64,000 nucleotides of DNA. It comes from Ochromonas danica (lineage: Eukaryota; Sar; Chrysophyceae; Chromulinales; Chromulinaceae). The stretch covers positions 59,929 to 123,928 of the forward strand of contig VKHL01000084.1 of the NCBI GenBank assembly GCA_015146655.1, read 5' to 3'. The translations under genes and the position numbers were made by a program. This document shows positions 50,904 to 63,500 of the stretch, in pieces (position 1 is the first letter of the stretch; every line of letters begins with the position of its first letter). Below the pieces are notes generated by a model. It was not told where the DNA came from. It worked only from the letters and a program-made list of their open reading frames with translations, and ran no database searches.

Positions 50904-53900
50904 TCAAAGGGATGAAAAGCTCTGTAGATCTGCCAATTGATTCTGCAAAGTGCCGAACTCGTCCTGGAAGCGTGACATCATCATCGTCAGCGCCTCTTGG
51001 TACTCGACCAGCTCGCCCTCCAAGCGACTCTTCTCTCCGCGCAGCTGCTCAACCATCTCACTCGCGTCGTCTAAAGCGGCTTCTTGTTGCTTGATCAACT
51101 GACTGGCTTGGTCCAAGTCTCGCTTCTTGCCGAGCAGAGTTTGGTTGACCTCGTCGAGCTCGTAGCGCTGCCTCTTCATCACTTCATTCGCTCCTTCAAG
51201 AGCCTGCTTTTGCTTCAAAACAATCCCTTCTGCCCGTTCCAGGTCACGATGAAGGCTTTCAAGCTGATGAGCAGCCTCGCTTTGACTGGCTTGGCTTCGC
51301 TCATAATCTTCCTTCGCCTTGTCCATCTTCCTCTTCTGGTCCTCCACGATGATCTTCAAGGCTTCCAGCTCTTTGCGATCTTTGTATGTGATCTCTTTGC
51401 ATTGTGTGATTTGATTCGTTAAGTTGGTAATATCTTCTTCAGCATGATGTAAATCCTCTCCTCGACGATTGGCCTCCGCACAGGCGCGGGCATATCCGTG
51501 GCAGAGATCGTCGACCATCGCCGCCATGCCCTCCAAGCGACTCATCAGCTTGTCCAAGTCTTGAGATACGTCAGCGTTTGTTGTGTTGATATCTCGAGGA
51601 GAAAGACGAGCACTCACAGTAGCTCGTGGACTGGTCAGAGAGGAGCCCGCGGGCCCATTGCGAATGACTGAAGTTGCCATTTCGATGTGATCGCAGAGAC
51701 TGGACGACTTCCAAGTGAGTTTGGTCAGCCAGGTCCTCCATTCATCTGATTGCGCATGGAGTTGCTGCTGTGTGGTTGTTGTCTCCTTTTCTCTCCGCTC
51801 TAAGCGCTCTTGCAGAGATTGAATAGCTTGCTCGAGCTCGCCTTTCTCTATTGAGATGGTCTGGTGGCGGGAAGAGAGTGTCGCATGGGAAGCTTTCATG
51901 GACTCGACCTCATTCACCAAGCGCTTTACTTGCGATTGAAGTGAAGTCTCGCTCTCCTCCTTCTGGCGACGGAGTTCCTCGTTGTCCGCCACCAACATGT
52001 TGCAGCGAAGATCACTGTCCTTCAGACGAAGCTCCACCTCTTCTTTCTCCTGCTGGCAGCTCAACAAGCGACGCTGCATCGCCTTCAACTCCTGGATGCC
52101 TGCACTCAGACGAGAAGACACGTCCTCGTACCGCTTCGACAGCTCCTCTTGCACCTCCTTCTCCTCCGACACCTGCTGGAGGTAGTCCTCGCACTTCGAC
52201 TGCAGCGCTGCCAACGCCTCTTCACTCGACGCCCGCTGGCTCGCTGCTTGCTTCCTCTCTTCGCTCAGAGCCACATCCAAACTCTTCGCCTTCTCCTCCC
52301 AGTCCTCCTTCTGCTTCCTCAGCTTCGTCAACGATGACTCACACTCATCCTCTCGCTGCTTCCATCGACGTGCTGCTTCTTCACTGGACTCTTCTTGTCT
52401 CTTCAAACGCTCTTCCAGCTCTTGTAAAGTGATCTGGCAGTTCTGCACAGCAGCAGCATGTGCACTGTCTGAGCTCTCTTGTTGATGCATCTGCTCTTCA
52501 AGCTCTTGCTTCGTATTCAACAGCTCAGTGTGCACAGCCCGCAGCTCGGCATGCAGTCGTTTACTCTCCGCCTCAGCGTCTTGTAAGAGTTGACGAAGGC
52601 TGTTTTGCTCTGCTTCGGCATTGGCAAGTGCAAACTGTCTCTCAGATAGCTCTGCCTTGAGTGATTGAACAGTCCTCTCGTGTGATTGGCTCCTCAGGGT
52701 TGCCTCGGCGCGGTGATCGGCGATTGCCTTCTCCAGCTCAGAGACTTTGAACGTCATCGACTTCAAACTCAATGCTTTGCTCTTCAGAGAGGCATTCACC
52801 GCCTCCAGCTCTGCGGTACAGCGCTTTACTTGCGATTGAAGTGAAGTCTCGCTCTCCTCCTTCTGGCGACGGAGTTCCTCGTTGTCCGCCACCAACATGT
52901 TGCAGCGAAGATCACTGTCCTTCAGACGAAGCTCCACCTCTTCTTTCTCCTGCTGGCAGCTCAACAAGCGACGCTGCATCGCCTTCAACTCCTGGATGCC
53001 TGCACTCAGACGAGAAGACACGTCCTCGTACCGCTTCGACAGCTCCTCTTGCACCTCCTTCTCCTCCGACACCTGCTGGAGGTAGTCCTCGCACTTCGAC
53101 TGCAGCGCTGCCAACGCCTCTTCACTCGACGCCCGCTGGCTCGCTGCTTGCTTCCTCTCTTCGCTCAGAGCCACATCCAAACTCTTCGCCTTCTCCTCCC
53201 AGTCCTCCTTCTGCTTCCTCAGCTTCGTCAACGATGACTCACACTCATCCTCTCGCTGCTTCCATCGACGTGCTGCTTCTTCATTGGACTCCTCTTGTCT
53301 CTTCAAACGCTCTTCCAGCTCTTGTAAAGTGATCTGAAGGTGTTGCACAGCAGAAGCATTCTCACTCTTCAAATGGCTTTGGTTTCTTTCCAAACTATCT
53401 CTCTGGCGCTGTGCATCTTCAAGCTGTTGCCTCGTATTCAACAGTGCAGTTTGCACAGACTGCAGCTCGGCATGCATTCGTTTACTCTCCGCCTCAGCGT
53501 CCTCCAATGCTTGGCTCATGTTGGTCTGCTCTGCTTGACTGGAAGCGAGCTTGTACATCGCTTGAGACAACTCTGCTTTGACTGACTTTAGCATTTCTTC
53601 CGTGGAGTTGATTTGATCGGTCAGCTTCTTGGTCTTGGAGCGACTTTTGTTTTTCAAGATTTTGATTGTATTGTTGAGATTGTTGATGGTGTTGAAGAGA
53701 TCCTCTGTCTCTTGGGAGAGCAGGGAGGAACTCTCGTTCAAGCGCAAGAGATCAAAGATGTTTCCTTCCAGTTTGTTGCGACTGGTTGTCAGCGCGCTGA
53801 GGGACGTTTGATAAAAGCTCTGCTTCTGCGGGAGCTCTTCGATGGCTTTCGAGCAAAACTCTGCCAAGAGGTCTTTAAACCTGTGTAGTATGAAGTGTTA

Positions 53901-54529
53901 TACCGAGTCGAGTCGAGTGCGGGAGGTAAACTGGACTGACCTGGCTTGCTCCGCGATGACCAGCGCAGAGATGTGAGTCGTCTCTCGCAGTCGCTTGTCG
54001 GCCTCAATCTTCGCGATGGAGAGCACAGACTCGAGCTCCAGGATACGACTCGTGGCGGTGTCGAGGTTGGTGGAGAAGTCCAGCTGGACGGAGGCGAGCT
54101 TGGTGTTTAGCGACTCGTTCGTGTGGATGAGCTCCGAGATCTGCTCCTTCTGACTCTGCAAGAGTGCGTCAGACGCCCTCAGCTTCTCTTGAAACATGAT
54201 CTTCTGAGCATCGCCCAGCTTGATGCGATGGTTCAATTGCTGCTCTAATTCGCCTATTTTCAGTGTTTGGAGGGAATGTGCGAGTTTGATCGCCTGCACT
54301 TCCTCGCTGGCCACTGCCTTGGGTGTTTTATCTCGAGGACTTGCCTCTGGGATCGCTGATGGTGTGCTAGGAGTCACTGCAAGAAGCAGCAGGGAGGAGA
54401 CAGGAGGAGAAGGCAAGGGTTAACTGTCAGTTGGCAAACAGAAGCGACAGTGCTAGGGAGAGGGACAAGAAAGCACTTACCATCATCATTCCTGCTTCGA
54501 TTACTCTTTTTAGGTGGTGTAGGAAACAT
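50904..54529 (-). CDS. Long coiled-coil protein with internal duplication
   Basis: 1,153 residues from exons 54529-54481, 54376-53941 and 53880-50904 (introns 104 and 60 bp, phases 1 and 2; the join reads EQA-R-FKDLLAEF). A short Pro/Ser-rich N-terminus (MFPTPPKKSNRSRN) is followed by almost uninterrupted Glu/Gln/Lys/Leu-rich heptads to the end. No motor, kinase or GRIP-type domain is seen, so a structural role (centrosome, golgin-like or cytoskeletal tether) is only a guess, supported by its divergent arrangement with the centriolin-like gene. It contains a nearly perfect 172-residue repeat at ~343-515 and ~643-815. Confidence 0.75.
51921..52436 (-). repeat. Internal 516-bp repeat of coiled-coil gene, second copy
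   Basis: Partner of 52821-53336. The 300-residue period keeps the reading frame but is not a multiple of seven, so heptad register must be corrected between the copies. Confidence 0.9.
52821..53336 (-). repeat. Internal 516-bp repeat of coiled-coil gene, first copy
   Basis: Matches 51921-52436 at a distance of exactly 900 bp with only two differences noticed (near 53284 and 53292). It encodes segments such as RRWKQREDECESSLTKL. The sequence between the copies is only loosely similar. Confidence 0.9.
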
Positions 54530-54828
54530 GGTCAATGAGGTGTGGGGTGGAGTGTCAGAGTTATCTCATGGCGTTATCCGACAAGCAGTCGATGAGGATT
54601 GGATTTCTCGATTTGATCATCACATGCCAGACTGCCAGATACCCAGATGTCAGCGGATGATTAGTATAATGCGTAGTAAGTTGTGTATTTGCTTACCTTT
54701 CGCAATGTGGCAACAATCGAAAAGTCGTTTTCTGGCGGCGAAGCGTGTTTTTCATCCCCAAAATCAAATCATTGGCGATTTGAATCGGATGAAAACCGAA
54801 AAATCGCTTTCTTCCTTCAATTTCAACT
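54530..54828. promoter_or_regulatory. Bidirectional promoter, coiled-coil gene / centriolin-like gene
   Basis: 299 bp between divergent start codons of two coiled-coil genes. The block near 54770-54808 contains GCGATTTGAATCGG and ACCGAAAAATCGC, an imperfect inverted arrangement of CGATT sites. It may give co-expression of the two genes. Confidence 0.4.
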
Positions 54829-57800
54829 ATGAGTTTCGATGTTGAGATTGTTCCCATCACTTCAGACCTCATTACAGAGGTGACAGGCTATGCAGCTTCT
54901 GATTTTCCTCGATTGCGTGCCTTGGATTTACATCTTCGTGGAAAACACAAAAACCAGAAAATCCGCCGCGTCGACTCTCTAGCCTTATTGCCCAATCTCT
55001 TGCAGCTCAACCTCAGCTACAACCTAATCACCAAGATAGAAGGTTTGGATCGTCTTGTGCATCTGGTCGAGCTCAACTTGGCCGAGAACTCGATCAGCGC
55101 GATCGAGGGATTGGATCACATGAAAAGCCTCGAGCGACTCAACCTCTCGGGCAATAAAATAGAGCGCATCCCTCCATCCACAGTTAACTTGATCAGCTTG
55201 ACTCATTTTCGCATTGCAAGGAATCAGCTGGCCGTGTTGTCTGATATTCAGTCATTGGGGCAGTTGGAGAAGCTCAAGAATCTGCGGCTGGACAACAATC
55301 CCATGATGGAGGAGGCGGAGGAAGCCTCTCTCTTCGTGATCTACCACATCCGATCACTCCTCTCTTTAAATGGAGTGGAAATTACTGCAGATGATCGAGA
55401 AGAAGCGCGGTTGCGGTTTGCCACGGACGAAGTCGCGCATTTGAGGTGAGCCTTGCCGTCCTCACTGAGGTGCTGGCCTTCTTGATGGTGTAGACCTTAT
55501 GCTATTTTAACTGTGTCTCTTGTAGGAGCCAGCTGGCTACGGAACAGAATCGTTTGACTCACCTGAGGCGAGAGCTGAACCAATCGCCTGAGCGCGCGGC
55601 AGTATTGCGGCCAGAACAATCGCTTTCTCCTGGTCAACAGGCTCATCTTGATGAACAGGCACAGTGGTTGACGCTAAAACTGGACGAGATCCAAGAAACA
55701 GAGAACAAGGTGATCGAATTGAAGGCCGTCCTGCAAGAGAAGGAAGAAGAGCGAAGAAGCGGCGAGACCACGCAGTCGTCTCAAGGGAAGCGCTTGGGAA
55801 CTCCGCGGTCCCGCGTCCGAGTCAAAGGACAAGATGAAGAAGGAAGCTTTGTCTCACCCGATCCAACGAATCGTCTGCGAAGCTCCACGAATACTCCCCT
55901 TCATCGCAGCCAAAGGCCAGCCACAGCCGGAGAGCCTCCGCCTCCCCCGCCTCCTCCACGCGCACCTTCTCCACCTCCTGCTGTCATGGCGGAAATCCAA
56001 AGGTTGAGAAAGGAACTCGAGCAAAGTGAAGAGCAGCTGGGCGAAGCTCTGCAGGCCGCACAAGCTGCCCAAGAGGATCTCCGAACGCGAGAGAAAGATC
56101 TCGCAGAAGCAGAGAAGCAACTTCGACAGAGAGACGAGCAGCTCGTTAGGTGCCAAGAGAGTCTCTCTTCGTTGAAAGAAGAGCATGAAAATGTCCTCAA
56201 GGATCTTTCCTACTACAAGTCGCTGAGTGAGATGAGACCTTCCAGGGCCTTGGAAGACCGTCGCGTGCAGGAGATTCACAACGAGACCACCAAGCAACGG
56301 CTAATGGCGGAGGATCTACAAGTTAGAAACAACCTCCTCAATAAAGAACTAGAAGAGCGATTGAAACAAATAACTCAACTGACGGACAATCTCATTGCCA
56401 GCCAGCAAGAAGCCGAGCGATGGAAAACCCGCGCGAGAGAACAGCAAGCAGATCATCAACAGAGACTTTCGCAGCTCGAAGATGATCTTCGCATGTCGAG
56501 GGATCAAATAGAGGATCTCCGAAAGGACAGTCGCCGCTATCAGGCAGAGAGAGATCATTACCAAGCCTGTCAGCGCAGGGCGGAAGCAGATCTGAACGCG
56601 ATTGTCAAGGCCAAGCGAGACACACCAATCAAACCAACACATTTCTCTGCCCGCAGTACAAGGCACCGTATGGCTAAAAGAAACAGTTATTTGGAGATTG
56701 CCTCCACTGATTCTGAAGATCCAGCAGATAGCAGAGAATTGGAAGGAGGAAGTAGTCCTGCTGCGACGACTGCGGCCACTCCCAAGGGTTTGAAATCTCG
56801 CGGGGGTAGTGGCATCTTTCGTCGTAGTGCCGCCACCAAAGGTGATCGTCTGCCACCACTTGGTCATTTAGAGCGTAAGGCAGGTGAGATCATGGCGCAT
56901 ATCCTCATGGAGGAACTGAGTGAGTCCAAGGTGAAGTCAGTTCAAGCGGCTTCGTCAAAGATTGACGCTCTCAAGGAGGCCTGCATCCGTGCGGTTTTGC
57001 GTTTGCTTCATAGCAATGGCTCATCGATCTCCATGGACGACTCTGCGGAATCTTCTGTTCTGGAGGCCGAAGATGTTTCGCCATTTCAACTGCTGGGCAG
57101 TCGTGATTACCTCTCCAAGTTAGTTGCGGAGACTTATAACAACATGGCGGTCTTGGAGGATGCGGAGGATGTCAAGCAAGAGATAAAGCAATTAGAGGTT
57201 TGTATCCATACTAACGTCTCTGTTGGAGGAGCTGTTCTCATGCTGTTGGTGTTGTTGTTTTGTTGTTGTTGTTCTGAATAGAATGTGATCTACGAGATGG
57301 AGAAGAAGTCAGATGGACTTGATTTCACTATTGGTGAGAAGCAAAGCACTGTACAGAGTCTGGAACGACAAGCAACGGAAGCAAAGAAGTAAGCATCATA
57401 TCCAGCACTTTCTTATACCCTCCTCACTTCTTTCTGACACTTCTTTCTCTTGCAGGAAAGTCGAGTCCGCCCTCTCTGAACTCGAACAATTAACTCAACG
57501 ACTACAAAGCCAACGCAATGAACTCCTTCAAATCAATGCCCAACAACAAATCACACAACGAGAAGTGGAGATCAACAAATCCAACCTCAAAGAATTACAT
57601 TCCATCTATCAATTAGAAGATCAGAATCTATCGAAACTTCGTGAGAAAGTCTCTCAAAGCAAGCAGGAACAAAGCAGTTTAGACCAGCAAATACATGCAC
57701 AGCGTGAACTTCTTCGCAAAGAAGAGCAGAAAGTGAAGACCGTGAAGTACATGACACAAGAACAATTGTACTCCCTGCAGCAAGAGGTCAACACCTTGCA

Positions 57801-59991
57801 ATCCACTTTACTCTTGAAGCAGCAGAGTATTGAAGAATTGGAATCACTTCGTCAGCGTCTGGAAGAGGAAGTGGATGGCAAGCAACGAGACTATCATTAT
57901 CAAAAGCAAAACCTCGGACAGCAGCTGCAGGATGACTTGCACAAACTTCAAACCATGAAGAATGAGTTGAGAGTGACACAAGTCTCTTATGATCAGCTGC
58001 AAAACAAAGTCAAGCAGAGTGAACAAGATCTGACGAAGTTACAAGATCAACTCACCGCAGCCAGTCAACAGTTTGAAATCATCAAACTAGAGCACAGCAA
58101 GAAGCTTGAGAGCTATGAGAAGAAGATCGAACAAAGCGAACAACGACTCAAAACCATCAAAGAGCAGCGAGTGACTTTGGAAAACGATCATCTTCTCCTC
58201 CAGCATCAAGTGGAGGAGTTGCGAAGGCAGCAATACGATCTTGACAAACTCTCCCAACACCGCCAGAAGAATGCTGAGAACGAGTTGTCCAGTTTGCAAC
58301 ACCAAATCCAACTAAATCAACGACTAATCAAGCAAACCACATTACAATACGAGCAAAAACAACATGAATACAGCACTTTGCAACATGATGCACAGCTTGT
58401 GGAGGAGAAGATCAAAGAGAACAAGAAGACGTTGAGCCAGCAAGACAGTTCCATGTTCCAGCAACAAGATCTCTTGAAGAAGCTCGCCTATCAGGTGGAG
58501 TCCTTGACCAAAGATCTTGCTGTCATGAAGAGGGAGCAGGACAGTCTGCAATCTGACCACACCAAGCTCAAAGGAAGCATCCAATCCGAACAAGCTCAGT
58601 ATGATGAATTGAAGCGCAGAATCATCATATTGAGGCAAGAGGAGGAGAGCATCGTGAGCCATGAGAACCAAATCAAAACCAGTTTGCAAGGATTCAAGCA
58701 GTTGGTCGATGACCTTCGCCAGGAACACGACCAGCTGTTAGCCTCGAAAGACCGTGAGAACTACGTCATCAAAGAGTTAAATGGCAAGAAGCAGCAACTC
58801 GAGAACGAGGTGCAGCGCCTGGAGAATATCGTCAAGATGCATAAGGAGAGAGTCAGTCATGACTACCTGCGTAAAGAAGAAGTCGATCAGAAGGTCTTGC
58901 AGACTGTGGAAGAGATGCATAGGCTACAAAAGGAGCAACTCGCTTTAGAGCAGAAGCTGCGTTTGTATGAAGAGAAAGCGAAGCACCACGAGATGCAAGA
59001 ACAACAGCATCGCACAGCATTGCAGAAGATCACGTTGGAAACAGACGCCATGAAGGAATTCTATCAGAAGGAGAAGCTCTCCCTGGACAAACTGCGCGAC
59101 GAACATCGCCAACTTCACCTCACAGTCAGTCGCAACAAGGAAGAGTTAGCCTATCTTGATCAAGAGCTTCAGTCCAAGCAACTCAACGTGGAGCAGTCCA
59201 AATTCCATCACACGCAACTTGAGCAACAAAAGAATGCTCTCTTGCAAGAGCTGCAGCAGATCAAAGATTCATCCCAACGCGAGCTAAAGCGTATTGAGCA
59301 CCTCGAGGATACTTACAATGCGGTAGACAAGAGGCTGTCCAAGCTGCGTGAAGACCTGGTCAAAGCGGAGACTGCTGTGGAGGAGACGAGGTCTCTGTCC
59401 AAAGAAGAGCACCAGAAAGTCTCCCACTATCAAGACTTGATTGCATCCTCTGTCTCTGAGTTGAAGAGTCTGGAGAGAGGAATTGATGAAGCGAGGCAGC
59501 AATTGCAATCGGAACGGCAAAAGGCGATCCAAGAGATGGGTCTGTTGGATCAGGCCAAAGCCACTGCGCGCACGCAAATCTTGCGCATGGAGGAGACGCA
59601 GCGCAAGATTGAAGATCGAGCCATTCCTGTTGTCAAACCTGCTACTTCTGCTGTCGCTTCTCTGAGCTCAATGGGGCGGATCAATCCTTCTGAAAGATCT
59701 GTGGCGGGGGTAATAAACCCTCCCCGATCTTCTATGCAACCTCTTGCAAGCGCTTCCACACGACAACCGCTGAATGAACCCAGTGGCTCCTCTGTCCAAG
59801 CAAAGAGAATTGGCGCCTTGCCAGCCGCCTCTCGACCCAGCACATTCGACTTCCGCGCCTTTAACAACAGCACGGGGCAGGTGAGCGATGAGTCTTCCTT
59901 CGCAGAGGGTGGCCCCATGAACTCCTTGAAACAAGCTGTCGAGCAGCTGCGACAGCAAAGCTCTGCTGCATTAGCTTCTGTACAAAGGTAA
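54829..59991 (+). CDS. CNTRL: Centriolin-like LRR/coiled-coil protein
   Basis: Likely centriole/centrosome component. Exons 54829-55445, 55526-57197, 57282-57388 and 57456-59991 give 1,643 residues. N-terminal SDS22-type leucine-rich repeats (LLQLNLSYNLITKIEGLDRL, LVELNLAENSISAIEGL, LERLNLSGNKIERIP), then a cap, VIYHIRSLLSLNGVEITADDREEA, that closely follows the human centriolin cap. The rest is coiled coil with a Pro-rich break (~365-380) and a disordered C-terminus. The last exon may instead splice at 59987 (donor GTAAGA) to 60192, replacing the stop with YLVPFINHLSRS and ending at 60231; I keep the simpler model. LRRCC1 is an alternative relative. Confidence 0.75.
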
Positions 59992-60585
59992 GATATGATA
60001 GGACCAACGTTGGTAGTAGATAGATAGGTAGCGCACTGTGGTATCCTTGATAATTCACATTATTAGCTGGGAAGAAGCATTGTATTGACGAAATGCTAGG
60101 TTCGTTCTAAGAGCGTTTGCTTGGGCCAATTTCATTAACTTCACTAACCAGTAGCATATCAATTACATCTCTACATCTCCTAATTGCCCAGGTACTTGGT
60201 GCCTTTTATCAATCATCTGTCGCGCTCTTGATACCATGAAGTAAACACTGTGATGGCCATCCACACTATATCGCCCGTAATTTGACTACATAAGAAGGAA
60301 GGGTCGTCTTCAGACTTCATAGGGGACTATAACGTGCTGGATTCCATGGATTCCACTGAGCCCAAAGGCTGCCGTTTCGCCGGGGGAGAAGGTTAACTTG
60401 TCACGACAGTTGCATCGCGAGGAAATCAAATCATCGAAATCCAATCCATCCATAGAAGAGAGAAGTTCATCAACTATTCTTTGATCAGCCTTGAAGACGA
60501 TTGATTCCATTATTCTATTCATCTTCCCTGCATACATCAACGTTGTAATAGTGTCATAATACTTTTATTTTGAAACATCATCATC
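59992..60585. other. Intergenic upstream of EMAP-like gene, with palindrome
   Basis: 594 bp. A possible extra terminal exon of the centriolin-like gene lies at 60192-60231. GATTCCATGGATTCCA at 60340-60355 matches the palindromes at 37338, 39231 and 44790, and ATCGAAATCCAATCCATCC near 60434 resembles the block at 39280. Probably the promoter of the downstream gene. Confidence 0.4.
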
Positions 60586-63500
60586 ATGGGGCAAGTCAAT
60601 GGAAGTGCGACGCCTCAACCCACAGTCACGGCCTTCATCAACCTGCCCAAGGAAGCCATCCTAGGCTTGTGGCTGTCCTACAACCTCTTAGGCGAGGGAT
60701 GGGCTCTCACAGCGGATCAGTTCGTGAGTATTTTCAAAGAATCGTCTTTCCTGCAAAGCCATTACGCGCTTTCAGACGATCAGCTGGCTAGACTGTTCGC
60801 TACCTTCGATACAGACAATAATGGACTCATTGACGCCTTGGAGATGTTGGTCACTATCGGGCTGTTGTCGGGTAAGTCTAACCCTCACCCTCCCCTCCGC
60901 GTCATCACCACAGGCTTTACCCTTTCCTTCCACTACAGGCATGGACGCTTTGGACAAGGTGAACTTCGCGTTTTCGGCGTTTGACTTTGAGGGCAAGAAC
61001 AGTCTCTCAAGAGACGAGACCAATCTTCTCTTCCGCTCTGTCATCAAAGGTCTGCAGAAGATTGCCAGCACGAGCAGCGGATTCAGTGAAGCGCTGCCAA
61101 GCGATGGCGCCAAGTTTGCTGATCTTGTCTTCGAGGCCAATGGACGAGAGAAATGGTACGGTCGCATTAATGTAGGAGAGTTCCAAGAGTATTGTGTCTC
61201 GCATCCAGTCATCAGCAGTTGGTTGAAAGCAGTTGCGGCGTTTGACGAGAAAGACCGAATAGTCGACGCGGCAGTGAAAGATCCTGATGCGAGAAATGAG
61301 TGGATCTCTGCATTAGACCAAATCTTTGCTCTTCGTAATGCCGACGAGAGAAGGGCCAGGCGACACGTGCTTTCTCCGGAAGACATTCTGTTGGACTTGG
61401 CCAATGAAGCCAAAGAAGCGGAAAGGAACAGCATCGACCATCTCGCCCAGCCTTGGGTAGAGAAAGTGCAACTGCTGAAACCTGAAGAGTTGCCCGCCCC
61501 TCAGCGGTGGGATCTCCCGGAAGACGCCGTTGAATACTCTTGGCTGGCTGGAGTGAATGGCCGCCGAGTTGCGCTTCCTGGACACGTGCACTCCTTCGAA
61601 GAAGACCATATCCATCACAGTGTGCGTTATCGCAACACAGAGAGCGATGCTATTCTCTTCTCGGCTGGAAGCAATATGGTGGTGATGAAGAAGAACGAAG
61701 AGACGTCGCAATGGTCGCAAGAGATTGCTAACGCACACAATGCCGCCATTTCTTGCTTCGATCTGCACTATAACAAAGACCTTCTCATCACCGCAGAAAT
61801 CAGCTTACCAGATGTCTCCCAGCGAGAGAGTCATCTTGTTTTGTGGAAGTTGTCTACTCTCACTGTGCGCAAGCGAATCCGTTGCCCCTATGGGGTGAAG
61901 TTCATCAACCTCAATGCCAATGGCAACCTTGCAGTCGTAGTCTATGAAGATACGCTGAGCACATTAGCAGTCATTAACCTGGATAGCGGACTGGTCGTCT
62001 TTACCAAGCAGCTGCTGCTAAACAACAGTCTCGAAGATCGTGTGACGGATGTGAGCTTCTTCGGGACTGCTTCTTTGATTGCAGTGTCCTCGATCAAGCT
62101 TGGCCTTCGCTTCTTTGTCAATGAAGAAGCTGGAGTCATGGGCAAAGACAATATGCAGCTATATGAAGAGCGCAACCCAATCTTTGGTGCGTTGGGCAAG
62201 GAAGTGAAACATGCGTCCATCTTGTCGTTGACTCGTTTGGATGCCATCGATGAATTAGTCTGCGCCACGGCCAGTGGACAGTTGATTGTTTGGAGAGGTC
62301 GAACAGTGGCTCAAGTCATTGAAAGCGTTCATAATGGACCGATCTTGTCCTTGGATTTCAATCAGTCGACGAAGACTTTGGTCACTGGAGGTCAAGACGG
62401 GTCGGTCAAGATCTTCGACGTGGTCGTTCATGCTGATGGTGGACCTGGAAAGAAAGGTCCTAAGCCCGTGCCGACTCGTTCCTTGCTCTGCGCCGCTTCC
62501 TTCGATATCTTGCGCCATCCTATTCCACAGCATGCCATTGGCGCGCTGTCTTTGAACAACGATGGCAGTCGACTTCTCGTAGTGACCTCCAGCTGTGATA
62601 TCCTGGAAGTTCGCAGTAAGATTGCTCCTCCCACAGAAGCAGAGCTAGAAGAAGCAGCGGAAGCGCCTGAAGGCGAGGATGGAGTTCCAGCCAGCAAAGC
62701 CCAGCTGGGAGATGATTTGCACGGCGGCTCCATCATAGCAGCGCATTTCCTTGGTGAGACGAACATTGCAAATGGTTCACTACCAGTTGTGATTTGTGGA
62801 TGCAAATTACCATCTGGTGGCTTCGTGACAAGTGGATCAGACAACACATTCCGTCTTTGGCAATTAGTTGGTGATGGAGAGACAAGCAATGCCTACAAGG
62901 CAGCCAAAACGATTGCTGTTGAATGTCCAGCCAGTGCCTTAGCGGCGACTTCTTCAACACTAGCGATCGCCTTGGAATGCCCTGCACAATCACCTCGCAC
63001 TGGAACCATTCAGTTCTATGCTGTACCTGATGGAACTGTTAGTGGAGAGATCACGGACATCAAGCAGGCAATCCGCTTGTTGACTCTGTCCAGTGAAGGC
63101 AATCTGTTGGTGGCTGCTTGTGAAGGAGGAGACGTCCATGTGCTCGCTCTCAATGAAGGGGTTTGGGCCTCCAAAGGCATTCTCTCTCTGGGAATGACTC
63201 CTGCCTCACTCGACCTCTCCTCTGACAATCAATTCTTACGCTGCTTCTTGAAAGAACCCAAAGATTTGAAAGTGTTTGATATCAATGCTAACTTCGGCAA
63301 GGAACAGTTTGCCATTATTCAAGATCTCATGGCCAATGCCCCTCAGCCTGCACCACCCTCGGGAGAAGATGAAGAAGAGGCAGAGAACGCAGAGCCTCCT
63401 GTCAATCCCGCTGCTGGCATGATTGAAGCACTCAAAGCTCTCACTTGGAACTCCAACAACTGTCCCTATGGCTTTGACACAGTCGGCGTGAGAGCTGCCT

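Noticed and set aside
51851-53332. Ser/Pro-rich plus-strand frames of 186-193 codons repeated twice
   Set aside because: Exact antisense shadows of the duplicated coiled-coil segment.
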